Positions 6,966 through 9,344 of a stretch of DNA of 9,344 nt are shown here, in pieces. The translations under genes and the position numbers were made by a program. The notes below the pieces were generated by a model. It worked only from the letters and a program-made list of their open reading frames with translations, was not told the DNA's origin and made no database searches. This DNA comes from Thioalkalivibrio sp. (GTDB lineage: Bacteria > Pseudomonadota > Gammaproteobacteria > Ectothiorhodospirales > Ectothiorhodospiraceae): NCBI GenBank assembly GCA_003553165.1, contig PUOZ01000030.1, positions 1 through 9,344 on the forward strand, written 5' to 3'. Positions within the stretch are counted from its first letter, which is position 1. Each line of letters opens with the position of its first letter.

Positions 6966-7199
6966 GTGACGATCAACGTTCAATATTTTGCCCGTCTCCG
7001 CGAAGATCTGGGGCGCGACAGCGACCAGGTCGCCGCGACGGAGGGAATCGGCACCGTCGCCGACCTGTGGCGACACCTGCATCGCGAGGCGCCGCCGCCA
7101 CGGTTGATGGTGGCCGTGAACCAGAGCCACGCGCGCCTCGACAGCGCGATCGCAGATGGGGATGAAGTCGCCTTCTTCCCACCGGTCACCGGGGGTTAG
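6966..7199 (+). CDS. moaD: Molybdopterin synthase sulfur-carrier subunit MoaD
   Basis: Ubiquitin-fold sulfur carrier of 77 residues (E. coli MoaD 81). The C-terminal glycine is adenylated and thiocarboxylated, then inserts into MoaE to deliver sulfur to cyclic pyranopterin monophosphate. It shows [14 protein letters not shown] at the start and ends [14 protein letters not shown], the family's conserved tail with the Gly-Gly terminus intact. The start is GTG, with AGGG at 6955-6958 seven bases upstream. It is divergent from moaC and followed after 3 nt by moaE, so the two synthase subunits are co-translated. Confidence 0.96.
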   Translation: MTINVQYFARLREDLGRDSDQVAATEGIGTVADLWRHLHREAPPPRLMVAVNQSHARLDSAIADGDEVAFFPPVTGG

Positions 7200-7202
7200 A
7201 CG

Positions 7203-7640
7203 ATGGCTGTACGCCTGTTTTCCGAGGCCTTCGACCCCTGGTCCGTGGTGCGGGAGCGGGAGCAGGAGCTGCCGATGGAGAAGCTGGGAGCCGCCAGCGT
7301 CTTCGTCGGACGCATGCGCGATTTCAACGACGCGCAGGAGATCCACGGCATGTTCCTGGAACACTACCCGGGCATGACCGAACGCGAACTCGAACGCATC
7401 GTCGCCGAAGCGGAGTCCCGCTGGCCGTCGATCACCTGCGAGGTCGCGCATCGCGTCGGTTCGATCGACCCTGCCGACACCCTGGTGCTGGTAGCCGTCT
7501 GGTCCGCCCATCGCGTCGCCGCGCGCGATGCCTGCGCCGAGATCCTGGAGCGGCTGAAGCACGAGGCACCGTTCTGGAAACGCGAACGCCTCAGCGACGG
7601 CAGCGAGCGCTGGGTGGAAAAGAACACGCCCGGCCACTGA
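7203..7640 (+). CDS. moaE: Molybdopterin synthase catalytic subunit MoaE
   Basis: Catalytic subunit of 145 residues. As a MoaE dimer with two MoaD it adds the dithiolene sulfurs to cyclic pyranopterin monophosphate, making molybdopterin in the cytoplasm. Visible motifs are [14 protein letters not shown] (29-42), [13 protein letters not shown] (52-64), [22 protein letters not shown] (83-104) with the His103-Arg104 pair, and [11 protein letters not shown] (118-128). Lys119 and Lys126 fall exactly at the E. coli catalytic positions. The ATG follows the moaD TAG by 3 nt, with a GGGGG stretch about 8 bases upstream inside the moaD end. It is convergent with the degQ-like gene. Complete and ordinary for the family. 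Confidence 0.96.
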   Translation: MAVRLFSEAFDPWSVVREREQELPMEKLGAASVFVGRMRDFNDAQEIHGMFLEHYPGMTERELERIVAEAESRWPSITCEVAHRVGSIDPADTLVLVAVWSAHRVAARDACAEILERLKHEAPFWKRERLSDGSERWVEKNTPGH

Positions 7641-7699
7641 ACCCCATCGCCGCTAGGCAAACACACCCGGTCCAGAGGAAGGATGCCAGCGCGCTAACC

Positions 7700-7714
7700 G
7701 GCGGCATCGCCGCC
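7700..7714. other. Short perfect hairpin between convergent moaE and degQ
   Basis: GGCGGC-ATC-GCCGCC is a perfect 6-bp inverted repeat with a 3-base loop in the 177-bp convergent gap (7641-7817). No T-run follows on either strand, so it may be a bidirectional RNA-end stabiliser or rho-linked site rather than an intrinsic terminator. On the minus strand it directly follows the stop codon of an 18-codon ORF (7771-7715). Confidence 0.4.
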
Positions 7715-7817
7715 TCACGGAATCACGGCACCGTAAGGGATCCAGCGATAAGGGGAGTTCGCAAACCACATCGAGCCGCCCCCGGCACGCACGGAGCCGC
7801 TGCGCGGTCGCGACGCC

Positions 7818-9161
7818 CTACTGCAGCATCAGGAAGAACGCACTGGTTCCCCGCTGGACGTTCAGCAACAGCCCGCCACGGCCGGCCTCGGCCGCTGCCG
7901 CCAGATCCTCGAGGCGCGTAACGTCGCGCCTGTTCACGGACAGAATCACGTCGCCCTCGCGCAGACCGGCCCGGCCCGCGAGCGACCGCGACTGCACGGC
8001 AGAGATCCGGATCCGTGGTGTGCCATCCCGATCCAGGACCCGCTCGAAACGGGCGCCGTCGAGCCTTGGATCCACACGATCGCCCTCGATCTCCTGAACC
8101 TGCGGAGCCTCGATCCCCGCAGTCACGATCTGGGCCCCGCCGTCGCGCAGGATCCGCAGACGCACTTCCGTCCCCGCACGCAGCAGGCCGATCCGGTTGC
8201 GCAGATCGGTGGCGCCGCGCACCTGGCGGCCGTCCACCTCCATCACCACGTCTCCGGCCTGCAGCCCGGCACGATCGGCGGGCGACCCGGGTTCGACCCG
8301 CGTCACCACCGCGCCCGTGCTCACCTGCAGCGAGAATGCCTGCGCCAGATCAGGGGTCAGGTCCTGCATCGCGATACCCAACTGGCCCCGGCTGACCTCG
8401 CCATCGACGATCAGGTGTTCCTGAACCATCCGCGCCATGTTGATGGGGATCGCGAAACCGATCCCGATGTTGCCGCCGCCGCGCGCCAGAATGGCGGTGT
8501 TGATTCCGACCAGTTCGCCGCGCAGATTGACCAGCGGGCCACCGGAATTCCCGGGGTTGATCGAGGCGTCCGTCTGGATGAAGTCCTCGAAGCCGTCGAT
8601 CCCGAGGCCGCTGCGCCCCAGGGCGCTGACGATGCCGCTGGTCACGGTCTGGCCCAGGCCGAAGGGATTGCCGATCGCCACCACGAAATCACCGACGCGC
8701 AATTCGTCGGAATCGGCAAACGGCAGCGCATGGAGACCGTCAGCGTCGATCCGGATCAGCGCGATATCCGTCTCCCGATCGGCGCCGATCACCTCGGCGT
8801 CGAAGCGGCGACCGTCATGCAGGGTGACCACGATCTCGTCGGCACGCTGGATCACATGGTTGTTGGTCAAGATCAGGCCGCGGTCCGCATCGACGATCAC
8901 GCCCGAGCCCAGACCCTGCCGCTGCCGTTCCCGCGGCTGCGTGGGCAGGTCGAAGAAACGCCGGAAGAAGGGGTCGTCGAAGAGCGGACTCACCGACTCG
9001 ACCACCAGCGCCCGCGTGGATACGTTGACCACGGCCGGAACCGTGCGCTCGAGCATGGGAGCCAGCGTCGGCAGCGGCTGGCCATCGACTGCAGCAGGCA
9101 ACTGCGCCTGCGCGGCATGCGCCATCATGACCAGGGACAGGAGCAGGAAGATCTTTCTCAT
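7818..9161 (-). CDS. degQ: Periplasmic serine endoprotease, DegQ/DegP (HtrA) family
   Basis: Envelope quality-control protease and chaperone of 447 residues; it degrades misfolded periplasmic proteins as a trimer-based oligomer. The first 19 residues are a signal peptide (MRK, hydrophobic core, cleavage after AAQA). The trypsin-like domain carries the triad His102 (LTNNHV), Asp132 (ETDIALIRI) and Ser206 (NPGNSGGPL), with GIGFAIPI at 233-240. PDZ1 spans about 255-345 (RGQLGIAM at 258-265) and a second PDZ about 360-447. The stretch between signal peptide and GLGSGVI (84-89) is short, lacking the long LA loop of DegP, which favours DegQ or MucD. The ATG at 9161 is chosen because it gives the signal peptide directly and has GAGG six bases before the initiating region; the frame is open to an ATG at 9218, which would put 19 unrelated residues before the signal. 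It is convergent with moaE. No clear promoter was found upstream. Confidence 0.93.
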   Translation of the reverse strand: MRKIFLLLSLVMMAHAAQAQLPAAVDGQPLPTLAPMLERTVPAVVNVSTRALVVESVSPLFDDPFFRRFFDLPTQPRERQRQGLGSGVIVDADRGLILTNNHVIQRADEIVVTLHDGRRFDAEVIGADRETDIALIRIDADGLHALPFADSDELRVGDFVVAIGNPFGLGQTVTSGIVSALGRSGLGIDGFEDFIQTDASINPGNSGGPLVNLRGELVGINTAILARGGGNIGIGFAIPINMARMVQEHLIVDGEVSRGQLGIAMQDLTPDLAQAFSLQVSTGAVVTRVEPGSPADRAGLQAGDVVMEVDGRQVRGATDLRNRIGLLRAGTEVRLRILRDGGAQIVTAGIEAPQVQEIEGDRVDPRLDGARFERVLDRDGTPRIRISAVQSRSLAGRAGLREGDVILSVNRRDVTRLEDLAAAAEAGRGGLLLNVQRGTSAFFLMLQ

Positions 9162-9175
9162 CCTCAACCTCGCTC

Positions 9176-9196
9176 GCCGGGAAGGGAAAGCCCGGC
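9176..9196 (-). other. Hairpin in the leader of the degQ-like gene
   Basis: GCCGGG (9176-9181) and CCCGGC (9191-9196) form a perfect 6-bp stem with a 9-base loop. It ends 14 bases before the chosen ATG, directly upstream of the ribosome-binding GAGG. It may influence translation or be chance in GC-rich DNA. Confidence 0.3.
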
Positions 9197-9274
9197 CAAA
9201 GATCCACATGATTATCACGCAAGCTCCGCAGGGAATGCGCTCGTGCGTAACGCCCTCCCCCGCATGGCCTTCCC

Positions 9275-9298
9275 TTGTGGGAGGCGAGCCCGCTCGCC
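9275..9298 (+). repeat. REP-like palindromic repeat, unit 1
   Basis: 24-bp unit starting TTGTGGGA, followed by the perfect inverted repeat GGCGAGC-CC-GCTCGCC (9283-9298). A GGAG-type foot before a GC-rich hairpin is the form of repetitive extragenic palindromes common in pseudomonads and related gammaproteobacteria, which are spread by REP-associated tyrosine transposases. It lies upstream of the degQ-like gene and abuts a second copy. Calling it a family needs other genomic copies, which cannot be seen here. Confidence 0.6.
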
Positions 9299-9322
9299 TT
9301 GTGGGAGGCGAGCCCTCTCGGC
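9299..9322 (+). repeat. REP-like palindromic repeat, unit 2 (diverged tandem copy)
   Basis: Directly adjacent copy of unit 1, matching 22 of 24 bases; differences are at unit positions 18 (G to T) and 23 (C to G), both in the 3' arm, so the original hairpin is broken. A different small stem, CTCGG-CGA-CCGAG (9317-9329), extends past the unit end and could replace it. Head-to-tail pairing of REP units is usual for such elements. Confidence 0.55.
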
Positions 9323-9344
9323 GACCGAGCGGCGGAAAACCTTC

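Noticed and set aside
6921..7637. Upstream extension of the moaC frame, making a protein of about 402 residues
   Set aside because: The extra residues are antisense to moaD and moaE and unlike any MoaC fusion. The MoaC family text starts at 6920.
9185..9225. Sigma-E-like promoter (GGAGCTT and a TCTTT box) or GATAAT -10 upstream of the degQ-like gene
   Set aside because: The spacing of the sigma-E-like boxes is about 18 bp, longer than usual, and GATAAT has no matching -35. The evidence is too weak to list as a promoter.

Overview
The window is about 9.3 kb of GC-rich, densely packed chromosomal DNA from a gammaproteobacterium. Protein families and gene order resemble those of free-living groups such as Chromatiales/Ectothiorhodospiraceae or pseudomonad relatives. 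That placement is inferred from recalled family sequences and from the familiar asmA-mutY-yggX order; no database search was run. There are no transposases, phage genes or CRISPR arrays, so this is mostly core genome.

Left part (1-2005): the N-terminal 46 codons of a phosphoglucomutase/phosphomannomutase-type gene run off the left edge on the minus strand. Divergent from it is a class II aldolase very close to E. coli FucA. A YafJ-type class II glutamine amidotransferase follows, with its own good sigma70-type promoter and a GTG start fixed by the catalytic Cys2.

Middle part (2046-6920, all minus strand): moaC, asmA, an exported SRPBCC-fold protein, mutY and yggX form one tightly coupled row. 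Junctions in order are an ATGA overlap, a 2-nt gap, a GTGA overlap and a 17-nt overlap. Downstream lies tRNA-Phe(GAA) with its own promoter and a rho-independent terminator. The row joins molybdopterin synthesis, an envelope AsmA protein with a putative exported lipid-binding partner, A/G-mismatch repair by an Fe-S glycosylase, and an iron/oxidative-stress protein.

Right part (6966-9344): moaD and moaE, the two subunits of molybdopterin synthase, are divergent from moaC. Convergent with them is a DegQ/DegP-type periplasmic serine protease with two PDZ domains. The right edge holds two tandem REP-like palindromic units beginning TTGTGGGAGG.

No clearly new multi-gene system is visible. The least understood items are the exported SRPBCC gene between asmA and mutY, the stand-alone FucA-like aldolase, a possible leaderless upstream ORF before the amidotransferase, and a tiny ORF whose stop abuts a perfect hairpin between moaE and degQ.
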